Assembly: GCF_027579695.1 (NCBI RefSeq)
Contig: NC_083583.1
Span: forward strand, 22,093,599-22,157,598
Origin: Neoarius graeffei
Taxonomy: Eukaryota; Chordata; Actinopteri; Siluriformes; Ariidae
Direction of reading: 5' to 3'
Length of the DNA stretch: 64,000 nucleotides
A program made the translations under genes and the position numbers. The notes under the pieces were generated by a model. That model was not told where the DNA came from, ran no database searches, and saw nothing but the letters and a program-made list of their open reading frames with translations. Below, in pieces: positions 24,434 to 35,283 of this stretch; within the stretch, counting starts at the first letter, position 1; every line of letters begins with the position of its first letter.

Positions 24434-24732
24434 TTTCCTTGGATTTTGGTTCGATTGTTTATCTTGCTCAATCTTTATCTTGCAGGCTAATTTCCTAGCA
24501 CTCCGGATACAGGCTAGTTATCGTGTTAAAATTAAAGAGAAAAATAAACAACTTTTATGGTTACTAAGAGCTTCTAATTCTTAATAACGATGTATTAAAA
24601 GAAAAGATAACGTATTCTAACCGGTCCTTATCATATTAGACAAGCTTAAGTGAGTTAGTGCTTGATTTTTTTTTTCCGAGCTGAAAACACGTTGCACCTC
24701 CTACAGCGCCATCTTGGCCCACCTAATTTTAG

Positions 24733-25074
24733 GAAAGTGTGTAAAAACACCTGCACTGAGTGATGTATTTGCTGAGAGCTAATTTGTGATTCAGCCTAAA
24801 ACTTTCTACAAGAAGATTTCCCTTTCACTGAGTGAAGAACTGTTTGATGTACAGGCTTTTTTTTTGTTTTTTTTTCCTACCAATGTGAACTTTCATTATC
24901 CGTCCTTTGATAAAAGAAATAACTCAACCAGAAAACAGATAACAAACGAATGAATGTTATGCTAATCACATTATGCTAGCATCCACTCACTAATAGCAAC
25001 ATCAGCATTGTGGACTGAGCTAATATTGTGGGTCATGTGTAATATTATGAACATTTCTCATTTTCCCTTTATTT
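24733..25074. other. No feature recognised
   Basis: This is AT-rich sequence between two LINE copies. A T-rich run is at 24855-24875. Confidence 0.5.
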
Positions 25075-26683
25075 CAAGTCAAGTTTATTTGTATAGCGCT
25101 TTTAACAATAAACATTGTCGCAAAGTAGCTTTACAGAATTTGAATGACTTAAAACATGAGCTAATTTTATCCCTAATCTATCCCCAATGAGCGAGCCTGT
25201 GGTGACAGTGGCAAGGAAAAACTCCCTCAGACGACATGAGGAAGAAACCTCGAGAGGAACCAGACTCAAAAGGGAACCCATCCTCATTTAGGCAACAACA
25301 GACAACATGACTATAACATGAACAGTTTTAACATGAAGTCAGTTTCGTTGATGTTATAACTCTTCATTGATGGAAACTTGAGTGCAAAACCATTAATGAC
25401 AACTGCAGTCCTAAAGTTAGCAAGTCAACTGTAGTCCTCAGCTATAAAAGCATTACTGTAAGTGTCCAGAGTGTCTTCCAAGTGTGACTTTCAACTGTCC
25501 ATATGGGGCCGTCCTCCACAGGAGCGATGTGATGAGACTCCGACTAGACATAAGGCATCAGGATGGATCAGGAAGGTCAGAGGAGCAGAAGAGGTCAGCA
25601 TCTCGATCTCAGAATTGACATGTAACTCAGAAGGACAGATTGGGGGGGGGAGAAAACACAGGTTGTTAGGTATGCCCAATGTCACCTGAATAAGTAGGAA
25701 CAGTATACATTTTGCGCTGAGTACAAGCAGGGACTCCGGCAAAACTAACTATGACGGCATAACTAAAAAGAGAGAGCCAGAAGGTACCACAGGCATGAGA
25801 GAGCCCCGGGACATAAAGCAGCCAGCCACTACACCGTCAACAAACTGGAGTGAGCAAGCGAGTGGGGGACTGACAGCATCCATACATCCCAGTTTACCAA
25901 AACATTCTATGTCTGAGGACCCTCCAGATCTACACCTTTACCTCATAAACACCATTAGCTTGACTAAACAGATATGTTTTCAGCCTAGACTTAAACACTG
26001 AGACTGTGTCTGATTCCTGAACACTACTTGGAAGGCTGTTCCGTGGGGCTTTGTAAGAAAAGGCTCTGCCTTTTGTGATGTAGCCTTCACTATACAAGGT
26101 ACCAGCAGATAGCCTGCACCTTTTGATCTAAGTAGGTGTGGCGGGTTATAAAGGACCAGAAGTTCACTCAGGTACTGTGGTACGAGACCATTCAGTGCTT
26201 TAAAGGTCAATAGTAGGATTTTATAATCAATATGAAATTTGATTGGGAGCCAATGCAGTGTGGATAAGATGGGGTGATGTGATCATATTTTCTAGTTCTA
26301 GTAAGGACTCTTGCTGCTGCATTTTGAACTAACTGGAGCTTGTTTATTAACTTATTCGAACATCTAGACAGTAAGGCATTACAGTAATCCAACCTGGAGG
26401 TAACAAAAGCATGAACTAGTTTTTCTGTGTCGTGTAGTGACATTAAATTTCTTATCTTAGCAATATTTCTCAGATGAAAGAAAGGTATCCAGGTAATGTT
26501 ATCGATGTGAGTTTCAAATGAAAGACTGGGGTCAATAATTACCCCAAGGTCTTTTACTGTTGCATGTGAAGAAACAGAAAGGCCATCCAGAGTTACTATT
26601 TAATCAGAAAACTTACTTCTAGCTGCATGTGGTCCTAGTACAAGTACTTTATTTACTTGTTTGCGATTGTTTCCATGGTTTTC
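25075..26683 (-). mobile_element. L2/CR1-type LINE, 3' fragment
   Basis: On the minus strand the element ends with AGCGCTATACAAATAAACTTG, the usual fish L2-type terminus, at about 25075. About 1.6 kb of the 3' part is kept and the 5' part is missing. It is cut at about 26683 where another repeat begins. Confidence 0.8.
25980..26443 (-). pseudogene. C-terminal part of an L2-type LINE polyprotein
   Basis: Two frames read VHAFVTSRLDYCNALLS, then LQLVQNAAARVLTRTRK, then FKALNGLVPQYLSELL, the conserved region after the reverse transcriptase in fish L2/Rex-like LINEs. A frameshift lies near 26210. No start, endonuclease or RT core is left. Confidence 0.85.
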
Positions 26684-26689
26684 CTAAAT

Positions 26690-27345
26690 TAGGGTGACCA
26701 GACGTCCTCGTTTTCTGGGGACAGTCCCCGTTTTTAGTGGCCTGTCCCCAGCTGGAACTGTCCCCAGAAATGTCCCTATTTTTAACCATGACCGACAGGC
26801 CCGAAAAAAAAGACTGAAAAAAAACCCAGACCAAAATATCTACCAGATTTCAGCAGACGCCTAGCGGATTGTTTTGTGGATCACTTTAAGACAGGCTCAG
26901 GCTGATAGCAGAGATGTTCTAGAGCACTGGCGCAGGTTTGGGGGGGGGCACCTGGCAAAAAATAGTTTTAGCATTACAGATACCAAGATATGCCTGCCAT
27001 TTTTTATTTAATTAATAAGGTTTAAAAAATAAACTAAATGAATAGTTATGTGGGATTGAGCTGAAGAGTTTGTGGTATAAATTTATATTTAATAGTAAGT
27101 CCTAGCTTAGTTTTTTTTCGCTCGTGACATGAATGCAGTGAAAAGCAAGCTGGGTGAGACCTGTTGGATTTTAACAGGGCACAGGAACTTTGTGCATCTA
27201 CATAATAACATACTCTATTCCTGGACTGCACTGTAGACTACATGTAAAGGGTGAGCACCATCCTTTTATGTTCATGGTATTGTTAACATGCATGTTCACA
27301 AGCCAAAATGATAAGACGCTGCAACAGGCTTACTGTGTATATACA

Positions 27346-27417
<72 letters not shown>

Positions 27418-28350
27418 TCAGCTGTCTGGCTACTGCTCATATTCATTAATAGGGTATGCCTGTACTCACTATACCCTGTGTATGTACACGGGACACGTGC
27501 AGTTTTGGGGGTGAGTCTCACTTTAATTTTTATGACAGCGGCTGGATAGGTCTGTGAGAGATGTTGATTTTTGCAACGGCTCTGAAGAAAATCTGTTTGA
27601 AATCCCCTGAGTCTTGGTAAGTAAGACTTATTATAGGACTTATTCACATGCAACTCACACAATCATTGTATCATTTTCTCAGTCTATTAGACTCAGGAGC
27701 GCAGATTGCAGTTACTGACTTTGTATTATAGACATGCAACTCTTGCAGTCTTTGTTTATAGTTATCTCAGTATTAAGCTCTGTCTTAAGTGGTCACTTAC
27801 ATTACCTCAGTTTACCTGAGTATATTCACTGTCTTATATGTACATTGAATGTCCTGAACAGGAGCTCAGATTGCAGTTGCTAAAATAGTAATAATTTATT
27901 GATATAAGGTGTTTTGTGGTCAGTTTATTACACTGTAGTGTGTCATGTGGTAATGCATTATAGGACAATGCAACTTTCATAAATATTACCATATATCAAT
28001 TGGAATTATGTTCTACGCATATACCTGCAACTGTGACGATATTCAGTGACTAATAAAATGGTTTTGAAAGTTCCTATTTTTAAAACATAGTTTTGATATG
28101 GTAATTTTCTTTCAGAGATTTCATTTACAACACGTCTCTGACAGCTCAAAATGCATCTCCAGGCATTTAAAAACTGCAGAGCTTCCAGGGGCCTTTGGAT
28201 CCACCCCTGCAACACCTCTGGTGATGGCCTTTCCAGTATTTTGATTGGTGGAACTGAGGAACAACTTTTTAGCGGAGCGCTAGAATCTTTGTCTAAACAA
28301 AAGTCATTCATTCAGCTTTGACAGATTGCTTCATCCGCTCCTGGACAGGT
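26690..28350. repeat. Unclassified long repeat, copy A
   Basis: The left end begins TTAGGGTGACCAGACGTCC with a palindromic TCTGGGGACAGTCCCC region. From 27091 on it is closely similar to 41738-43996, including a CA array, the CACTATACCCTGTGTATGTA phrase and a final GCTCCTGGACAGG. The far end of the other copy (GGTGACTAGATTTC read inward at about 44060) is a possible inverted partner for the left end. I see no transposase frame. Likely a non-autonomous DNA element. Confidence 0.6.
27350..27414. repeat. (CA)n microsatellite
   Basis: About 32 AC units. The matching place in the second copy of this repeat (41996-42012) has only about eight, so the array differs in length between copies. Confidence 0.97.
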
Positions 28351-29230
28351 GAACCATAGTTTTTTTTGTAGTCCTTAGTGACATTGTTTGTCATCTATGT
28401 TATTTAACCTTTAAATGTGTAAGCTAAATTTTGCAATGTTGTATATGACATAACATTGCTTGGCACACTGTATTGCGATGTAGCGGTTGACCTAACAAAC
28501 CGTAGCCTACTGCAGCCAATGCTAGCAGGAGAAAGCTCAGTGCAGCAGCAATCAGTCAGCTGAAGCTGTTGCTAGATGTAACGTTGCTGTAACAGAAATC
28601 CAGCTGAGGTAAAATTGTAACAGTTCAATGGCATAAGCTAACTTACAAATTGGTGTGTTATCCCACAGAGTAGCTGACTGTGTAAAGCTGTAGGCTTATG
28701 GTAAAGTTACCAAAGTGTCAGTAATCTGTATAATTTGTTGTGATGTGTACCCAAGTAGCAATGAGAATCGGGCCACTTCCGTAAAACCTCCAGCGCCATC
28801 GGCTGAGTGGCGGCATCGGCTGAATAGTGCCAACCGCAATTGGGCCAGGTCTTTAATTGGCTCCGTCTGACTGAGCATCGGCTGAGCCATGGCAACCGGG
28901 AGCGGGCCGCTTCCATAAAACTGCTCATGCCGACTGTGATTTGGCGGCATCAGCTGAATCATGGCACCCAGGTTAAAATCTGAGCGCTCGGCTACCAGTA
29001 TGAAGCTGATTGAAAATGCCAACGGTACTGCAGCAAGCATCATTTGCACACAGTTCAATCACTGACTGCATTGACTGCTTATATTTCATAAGATAAATTA
29101 AAATAGCAGACATTATATATTCAGTTTGCATTTCACTAGATAGTAAACAAAGAAAACCATTTTAATCTCATATGTTTATGAAATACTTCTTGTCTATGCA
29201 TGCCGTTCACAGTCTTGTCTATGCACGCGG
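28351..29230. other. No gene; GC-rich imperfect repeats
   Basis: At about 28745-28960 the motif CGGCTGA with GGGCC recurs several times in both orientations (minisatellite-like). It begins with TACCCAAGTAGCAA, whose complement also ends the GC-rich block at about 40500, so the two belong to one repeat family. Confidence 0.5.
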
Positions 29231-29330
29231 TGTGTATGACTGGTAATTACTAACACTGACCACTAGGCGGGGTGTATGACTGGTAATTACTAACACTGGC
29301 CACTAGGCGGGGTGTATGACTGGTAATTAA
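29231..29330. repeat. 40-bp minisatellite, left part
   Basis: About 2.5 units of the 40-bp repeat GGTGTATGACTGGTAATTAC/TAACACTGGCCACTAGGCGG. The same array resumes at 31611 on the other side of the Penelope-like pair. Confidence 0.95.
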
Positions 29331-29381
29331 ACTGTGGGTGGTAGAAATGGGCAACTGGACTTGCTTGAGAATTCTTGAAAA

Positions 29382-29413
29382 CGTTTCACCTCTCGTCCAA
29401 AAGGCTTCCTCAG
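29382..29413 (-). ncRNA. Hammerhead-ribozyme-like core, minus arm
   Basis: Minus strand: CTGAGGA (29413-29407), a short GCC...GGT helix with a TTTTGGACGAGA loop, then GAAACG. CTGANGA and GAAA are the two strands of the hammerhead core. Penelope-like elements are known to carry such ribozymes. Cleavage ability is not shown. Confidence 0.55.
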
Positions 29414-29523
29414 TTCTGTCTGACTAATAGGGAGTATCAAATATTTATCTTCTCCTGGATCAGAATCAGAATTCTGATGACCAGCTCATCTAAGGTGTCA
29501 TTGAGGCATCATGTTGGTGTGGG

Positions 29524-30645
29524 TCACTGGAGGCTGGGTGTGAACGGCGAGTCATTAGGGTGATCAAAGGATTGCCCGTTAGGGTGATCAATGGCAATCT
29601 GACTCTCTCTGTCCTCCTGTGAGTCACCGAAAACAGCTGGGTCCTGGCATACACCCAGCCGTCTGGGAAGAGTGTCCAAGACCGCCTTGTAGATGTTTGA
29701 CAAATGATGTCTTAGACCCCCACCTCTGTTCAGTGATGGCCGTTCCAGGTTGACAAAAATGGCTTCTTTCACTCCTCGCTCATACCAACGATCCTCTCTG
29801 GCTAAAATGCGTACGTTACAATCCTGAAATGAGTGTCCTTTGTTGTTAAGATGAATGTAGACAGCCGAGTCCTGGCCTGAGGAGCTGGCTCTCCTGTGTT
29901 GGGCCAAGCGCCTGTATAGCGGTTGTTTCGTCTCCCCAATATACAAATCCATGCAATCATCACTGCACTGAATTGCATACACTACGTTGTCCTGTTTGTG
30001 TCTGGGTATTCTGTCCTTAGGGTGGACCAGTTTCTGCTTCATGGTGTTACTGGGTCTGAAATGTACCAGAATGTTGTGTTTGTAGAAGATCCTCCTGAGT
30101 TTCTCGGATAGACCGGAAATGTAGAGAATGACAATGTTCTTGCGTTTGTTCCTGTTATCATCCTTGTCAGTTATGTTCCTTTTTATGCTCTTTAGGAAAG
30201 CCCAGTTGGGATAACCGCAATTCTGAAGTGCTTTCTTGATGTGATTCTGCTCCTTCTCTTTTCCATCTAATGTTGTAGGAATGTTCTGAGCCCTGTATTG
30301 CAAGGTCCTAATGACCCCCAATTTATGTTCCAGTGGGTGGCGAGAGTCGAAAAGTAGGTACTGGTCTGTGTGTGTGGGTTTCTGGTAGACCTCGATACTA
30401 AGGCTTCTGTCTTGTCTAATGTGTACATCACAATCCAAGAAGGCTAGATTATTCCCACTGACATCCTCCCGAGTGAAGTTGATGTTGCTATCCACTGCAT
30501 TGATGTGTTTCGAGAAAGCTTCCACCTCATGGATTTTGATTTTAACCCAGGTATCATCCACGTATCTAAACCAGTGGCTGGGAGCAACTCCTGCAAAAGT
30601 GGTCAAAGCTATATGCTCCAGTTCCTCCATGTATAAATTGGCCAC
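29524..30645 (-). pseudogene. Penelope-like RT C-terminus plus GIY-YIG endonuclease
   Basis: 373 open codons. The reverse-transcriptase palm motif YVDD is at residues 28-31 (FRYVDDTW), the thumb follows, then a basic linker with NKRKN. The GIY-YIG nuclease core is at about 222-301 (VVYAI, LYIGETKQ, RRLAQHRR, VNLERP with the probable catalytic Glu). The order RT then GIY-YIG defines Penelope-like elements. The first two thirds of the RT are missing at the inverted junction (30645), so the open frame is a fragment with an incidental ATG. No stop interrupts what is left. Confidence 0.88.
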
Positions 30646-30649
30646 AATA

Positions 30650-31468
30650 AAAGAGAAGGAGCAGAATCACATCAAGAAAGCACTTCAGAATTGCGGTTAT
30701 CCCAACTGGGCTTTCCTAAAGAGCATAAAAAGGAACATAACTGACAAGGATGATAACAGGAACAAACGCAAGAACATTGTCATTCCCTACATTTCCGGTC
30801 TATCCGAGAAACTCAGGAGGATCTTCTACAAACACAACATTCCGGTACATTTCAGACCCAGTAACACCCTGAAGCAGAAACTGGTCCACCCTAAGGACAG
30901 AATACCCAGACACAAACAGGACAACGTAGTGTATGCAATTCAGTGCAGTGATGATTGCACGGATTCGTATATTGGGGAGACGAAACAACCGCTATACAGG
31001 CGCTTGGCCCAACACAGGAGAGCCAGCTCCTCAGGCCAGGACTCGGCTGTCTACATTCATCTTAACAACAAAGGACACTCATTTCAGGATTGTAACATAC
31101 ACATTTTAGCCAGAGAGGATCGTTGGTATGAGCGAGGAGTGAAAGAAGCCATTTTTGTCAACCTGGAACAGCCATCACTGAACAGAGGTGAGGGTCTAAG
31201 ACATCATTTGTTAAACATCTACAAGGCGGTCTTGGACACTCTTCCCAGACGGCTGGGTGTACGCCAGGACCCAGCTGTGACTCACAGGAGGACAGAGAGA
31301 GTCAGATTGCCATTGATCACCCTAACGGGCAATCCTTTGATCACCCTAATGACTCGCCGTTCACACCCAGCCTCCAGTGACCCACACCAACATGATGCCT
31401 CAATGACACCTTTAGATGAGCTGGTCATCAGAATTCTGATTCTGATCCAGGAGAAGATAAATATTTGA
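30650..31468 (+). pseudogene. GIY-YIG endonuclease fragment, plus arm
   Basis: The open frame contains the linker and the GIY-YIG core (SYIGETKQ, RRLAQHRR, VNLEQP), close to the minus-arm protein. After RLGVRQDPAV it shifts frame relative to the other arm and ends in an altered tail. There is no reverse transcriptase. Upstream codons that appear open (from 30419) are the complement of the other arm, not gene sequence. Confidence 0.8.
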
Positions 31469-31491
31469 TACTCCCTATTAGTCAGACAGAA

Positions 31492-31523
31492 CTGAGGAAG
31501 CCTTTTGGACGAGAGGTGAAACG
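31492..31523 (+). ncRNA. Hammerhead-ribozyme-like core, plus arm
   Basis: CTGAGGA, an AGCC...GGT helix and GAAACG in the same spacing as in the minus arm (29382-29413). Keeping both core strands in the two arms supports a functional element in the parent retroelement. Confidence 0.55.
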
Positions 31524-31610
31524 TTTTCAAGAATTCTCAAGCAAGTCCAGTTGCCCATTTCTACCACCCACAGTTTACTATGACCTGGATGATTGAGAAT
31601 CTTCACAGAC

Positions 31611-31900
31611 ATGACTGGTAATTACTAACACTGGCCACTAGGCGGGGTGTATGACTGGTAATTACTAACACTGGCCACTAGCCGGGGTGTATGACTGGTA
31701 ATTACTAACACTGGCCACTAGGCGGGGTGTATGACTGGTAATTACTAACACTGGCCACTAGGCGGTGTGTATGACTGGTAATTACTAACACTGACCACTA
31801 GGCGGGGTGTATGACTGGTAATTACTAGCACTGGCCACTAGGCGGGGTGTATGACTGGTAATTACTAACACTGGCCACTAGGCGGTGTGTATGACTGGTT
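31611..31900. repeat. 40-bp minisatellite, right part
   Basis: Seven full units start at 31611, 31651, 31691, 31731, 31771, 31811 and 31851, with a partial unit at 31891, strict 40-bp spacing. Variation is limited to a few sites (GGCGGG/GGCGGT, CTGGCC/CTGACC, AACACT/AGCACT). Confidence 0.97.
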
Positions 31901-32464
31901 CACAGTGACTGTGACGTCAGGGGACACAACTAAAAAAGAAGACTACTATAAACGTTCTTTTCCTGCTACTGATCCCACGCGGTGAAGCCAGTTTGGTACG
32001 GTGAGGTAAATGTTGTTTAAAATTTCTGTTAAAAGTGGAAACAATAGAGTTCCAACAACATTGTACATTAATATTTCGAGTTGTTGCTGATATATGTCAA
32101 TTATTATTTAACCATTGAAATATATTCTTGTTCGTTGGATTCCTTGCTCCAGATGAAATGAACAGACAGAATAAAATGTAATTTAAACAGCAGCTAAGCA
32201 TTATTAATTAGAACAGCAACCGAAAATTCTTTATCATGTCGAGTTAAGTAGTGCAAGTTGGGGAAGATGTATATGAAATAGGCTTCAACTACGGTGCGAA
32301 CTAACCGTTTTAGCTCAATGACTATTAGCTCAAGGCGGACTATGTGGGGCTTAGCTCATTAGTTTCTTTGGAGCTTGAATGCAATGTAGTAGTATATTAT
32401 TTACGAGCACGGTATTTGACCTAAGGAAGAAAATAAAATGGAAAATGTTAGTTGGTTCAGATAA
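31901..32464. other. No feature recognised
   Basis: Unique-looking AT-rich sequence with a TGACGTCA site at about 31911. No frame with domain patterns. Confidence 0.5.
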
Positions 32465-32503
32465 TCTCATCTCATTATCTCTAGCCGCTTTATCCTTCTA
32501 CAG
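32465..32503 (-). repeat. tRNA-derived SINE, tail part (split)
   Basis: The ATCTCATCTCATTATCTC tail and the end of the body are here. The rest is at 36992-37335. The two halves are separated by the hAT at 32504-36991, whose duplication TTCTACAG is SINE sequence. Confidence 0.93.
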
Positions 32504-32841
32504 CAGGGGTGTCAAACCTGATCCATAAAGGGCCTTGTGGCCAAGGGCGTAACCATGGTATAAATATTGGGGGGGTCCAAATTTGAGCCCTTCCCAAAAT
32601 ATTTTTAAGTGCATTTCGCGCAATTTTCATATGGGCCTATTGATAAAGATGTGCTTATCTAGAACATTGTTTTGATGAACAATTACCAATTAACATGTTA
32701 ACATTTATATCTTGTTTTTTTTTTATTGTGTATCAGGCAAAACACAAAACAACAGAATGTGCAACTGCAAAACATGAAACGCAATACAACATACAAAAAA
32801 AATGTAAAACATTGCATGAAAATCTGTCACACCAGAGCTAG

Positions 32842-32880
<39 letters not shown>

Positions 32881-33155
32881 TGCAGAAATGCCAAATTGCT
32901 ACAAAAAAATGGCTACCAAAGCAATAGAAAGGAGCATTACCCTGGTTAATAGGTCAAAACAACATAGAACTTTGTAGAAAATATATTGACTTTATCTAAA
33001 TAAATGGCCCAAAAATATGGAGGCGTTCAAGAATAGAGGGCTACCGCGTGACGTCACCGTACCACGAGATTTTGTGAGGGCGCCATATTGGAAGACCTCA
33101 AGTACATACATACATACAATATAAAACAAACTACGAGCGAGAGTGAAGTGACACG

Positions 33156-33482
33156 ATGGCTGATAATTCTGGTTATGTGAGTACATTACCAGCTGCAGAA
33201 AGGGCACGGTATGTGGAGAAACTCGCTGTGATTGATGGGTTTGATCCATATGATAAGACTCGGGGCAAGGGAGAATGGAAACATAAGGAGGACCTGACAC
33301 CAATTCTGCCATCTGTTTGCTACCCAGACATTGTAAACTATTTGTTGTTTACACCCAGTGCCTACACTGCTGATGACTTGAAAGCCTACAAAGGGCTACA
33401 GGCTTACAATTATGTTGTTAGAGGCTTGGTTCGTGATATTACAGCTGTTATTAAGAATAACCTACACATAGTTATGGCCAAG
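33156..33482 (+). pseudogene. First exon of a YqaJ/SWIM-type transposon protein
   Basis: 109 codons from MADNSGYVSTLPAAERARY to a GTAATC donor in phase 0. The patterns GFDPYDK, LPSVCYPDIVNYLLF, AYTADDLKAYKGLQAYNY and VRGLVRDI match the N-terminal region of a large fish family whose later exons encode a SWIM zinc finger and a YqaJ (lambda exonuclease-like) domain. Those exons are absent here. The exon is uninterrupted, starts about 120 bp inside the inverted end, and is the only coding remnant of the element. The family match is from memory of the pattern. Confidence 0.55.
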
Positions 33483-33678
33483 GTAATCTTGTTGATATTT
33501 ATCTTTTAATAATATATCTTTTCAGTTGAAAAATTAACTTTTTGTTACTATTAAGGTATCCATAATTTAGGTTAATTTATCCAAATTATACATATGTATT
33601 TATGATATATGCCTACACAACAACTATGCTTTATTTATATAATAGGAGGGAGAGCAAGCCCCAAACCATCCTAAATTA

Positions 33679-34058
33679 TTATTATTATTATTAAATTGTA
33701 GAAGTCTGGGAGGCTTGCTCGTCATACAGTTATCAACTTGGGGCCAATTTAGCATGTTTTAAATCTGAATTTCTTGCGTTTGCTTACCTCAAAGTGTCCG
33801 CAGATCATGCACAGACTTATCCATTATATCCACAGTTTTTTGCCAAGTCTCTCACACAGGTATCTTTCAAGTCTACTGTTGAGCCAATAAATCATAAACA
33901 AAACAGCTCAGATTTGTTTGTTTAAGTCGTTTGCCACTCCACTTTATTCTCGTGGGTTCACATACCGCTGCCGTTATTTCCCCCTAATCACGAGTTTGTT
34001 GGTCTTCCAAAATGGCGCAGGGTCTGTTTACTTCCGGTTTCGGGTGACGTCAGTGAAA
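33679..34058. repeat. About 380-bp repeat, copy 1 (ISL2EU-like right end)
   Basis: From an ATT run through GGGAGGCTTGCTC, TTGCCAAGTCT, AAAATGGCGCAGGGTCTG and TTCCGGTTTC to GTGACGTCAGTGAAATC. It is repeated in the same direction at 37349-37735 with only a few differences. Confidence 0.9.
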
Positions 34059-34217
34059 TCCCTCTATTGTTTTGGGATAAAGCATTGGCAGTGGGAGGGG
34101 TATTCAATGAGAATCTCAGTTCAGTCCCATGCGGATTCGCAAGTGCTGTGATGTATTGTAAGAGATCAGCTTACATTTCGATTTAATTCATTACATACGG
34201 TTTCTACCAGCTTTTTT

Positions 34218-35266
34218 AGGCTACGTTCACACTGCAGGCTGAAGTGACTCAAATCCGATCTTTTCGCCCATATGTGACCTGTATCCGATCTTTTATTGAC
34301 AATATGAACGACACAGATCCGATTTTTTCAAATCCGACCCAGGCCGTTTGGATATGTGGTCCTAATTCCGATTCCTATCCGCTCTTTTCATATGCGACTT
34401 CAGTCTGAACCGCCAGGTCGCATTCATCCGACTTACACGTCATCAACAAGCCACAAACGTCACTATTCTGCACTGAAGTAGGCGGCGGGTCTCTCAAAAA
34501 AGTTACAACAACATGGCGCATGACCACGGGCACAGATAGAGGGTGGGACGAGTCAGATTTAAATTCACCTCGTTCGGTCCCCCCCACTTATAGGGAGGAA
34601 AAAACGTCTATGCTGTCTTTCTTTGCATAAGGCAAACCTCACGGAAAAATCAAAAGACTAATTACCATTCGGTTTATTGAGGTGCACAGCAGTGTATACA
34701 TAGTTGCAACAACTCACATAAAACAAAACAAAGACTGATATTCGGTTGGTTGAGCTGCGCAGACTGCACAGGTTGCGAGCTCGAGCTTGGTTGCTATGGT
34801 AACCTACAACAAGTTTGACAGGCATATTGGGGTTGGTTTGCTGGCAGCTTTGTCCCCCCCCAGTTTTTTGTCCCTCCCAGTTCAAAAAACGTATCTGCGC
34901 CCCTGCGCATGACATCAATGCGAGGGACGCTTCGGGCTGTGAAGGTTCTGAATCTTCTCAATGGAAGGACGCAGAGGTTAGGGAGCTGATTTCCATTTGG
35001 GGGGGATGCAGCTATTCAAGCTAGATTGGATGGGTCATACCGCAACCAGGCGGTTTTACTTCCGTAAACACTGGCCATGCTCACTGCGTGTGACGTCGTC
35101 GTATCCTGCAATGCGCATGCGGAACACTTTTAGGTCGCTTTTCGTTCATACTGAGGATCACATACAAGTCGCATATATTTGTTAATGTGAACGACCTCAC
35201 AAAAAAATCGGATTTCACAAAAAAATCGGAATTGAGCATTAAGCCTTGCAGTGTGAACGTAGCGTC
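34218..35266. mobile_element. TIR element with GCTACGTTCACACTGC ends
   Basis: Left end GGCTACGTTCACACTGCAGG; right end, inward, CGCTACGTTCACACTGCAAG. AATCCGAT-type motifs crowd both ends. No clear target duplication was found. A small hAT (34525-34905) is inserted in it. No transposase frame. Confidence 0.65.
34525..34905. mobile_element. Small hAT MITE, copy 1
   Basis: 381 bp, flanked by the 8-bp duplication CGCATGAC (34517-34524, 34906-34913). Ends CACGGGCACAGATA and, inward, CAGGGGCGCAGATA. A second copy, 418 bp, lies at 56880-57297 with its own duplication. No coding capacity. Confidence 0.92.
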
Positions 35267-35283
35267 AGTTTGTATCCAAACTG

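Larger units (their letters stand above)
18318..24723 (-). mobile_element. Full-length L1-type LINE, inactive
   Basis: The 5' end (GTGGGCCAAGATGGCGCTG, minus strand) is at about 24723. The 3' end is an AATAAA followed by a short A-run at about 18330. A 14-bp target duplication (TAATTTTAGTGAAG at 18304, TAATTTTAGGAAAG at 24724; 12 of 14 equal) brackets it, so it inserted whole by target-primed reverse transcription. ORF1 and ORF2 follow in the order normal for the L1/Tx1 clade. Later arrivals inside it are two SINEs (18929-19302, 21443-21794) and one short retroelement tail (about 22665-22800). Confidence 0.88.
29331..30645 (-). mobile_element. Penelope-like element, minus arm of an inverted pair
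   Basis: This is a 5'-truncated Penelope-like retroelement whose 3' region ends at about 29331 next to the 40-bp minisatellite. It carries the end of the reverse transcriptase and the GIY-YIG endonuclease, then a hammerhead-like motif. It meets the plus arm head to head at about 30646, with almost no spacer. Such inverted partial copies are typical of this class. Confidence 0.85.
30646..31575 (+). mobile_element. Penelope-like element, plus arm of the inverted pair
   Basis: This arm is the mirror copy of the minus arm from residue 129 of its frame onward (KEKEQNHIKKAL), so it lacks the YVDD part. It ends with the same TTTCTACCACCCACAG stretch. About 25 base differences and one short indel separate the arms, which argues against assembly folding. 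Confidence 0.85.
33035..34065 (+). mobile_element. ISL2EU-like (PHIS) transposon, internally deleted
   Basis: AT on both sides (33033-33034, 34066-34067). Inverted ends AGAGGG followed within 20 bp by TGACGTCACC on both arms. ISL2EU elements are known for 2-bp AT targets and for a second protein with YqaJ-type exonuclease. The left arm holds the first exon of such a protein. The right arm, read inward, has a promoter-like GC-rich start (CCGGAAGTAAACAG, GCGCCATTTTGG) for the opposing gene. The middle is lost. Confidence 0.65.

Noticed and set aside
30419-30645. N-terminal extension of the plus-arm Penelope frame
   Set aside because: These codons are the antisense of the minus arm's reverse transcriptase; the frame only happens to be open across the inverted junction.
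31611-31900. CRISPR-like array of 40-bp units
   Set aside because: The units are directly adjacent with no spacers, in a vertebrate genome. It is a minisatellite.
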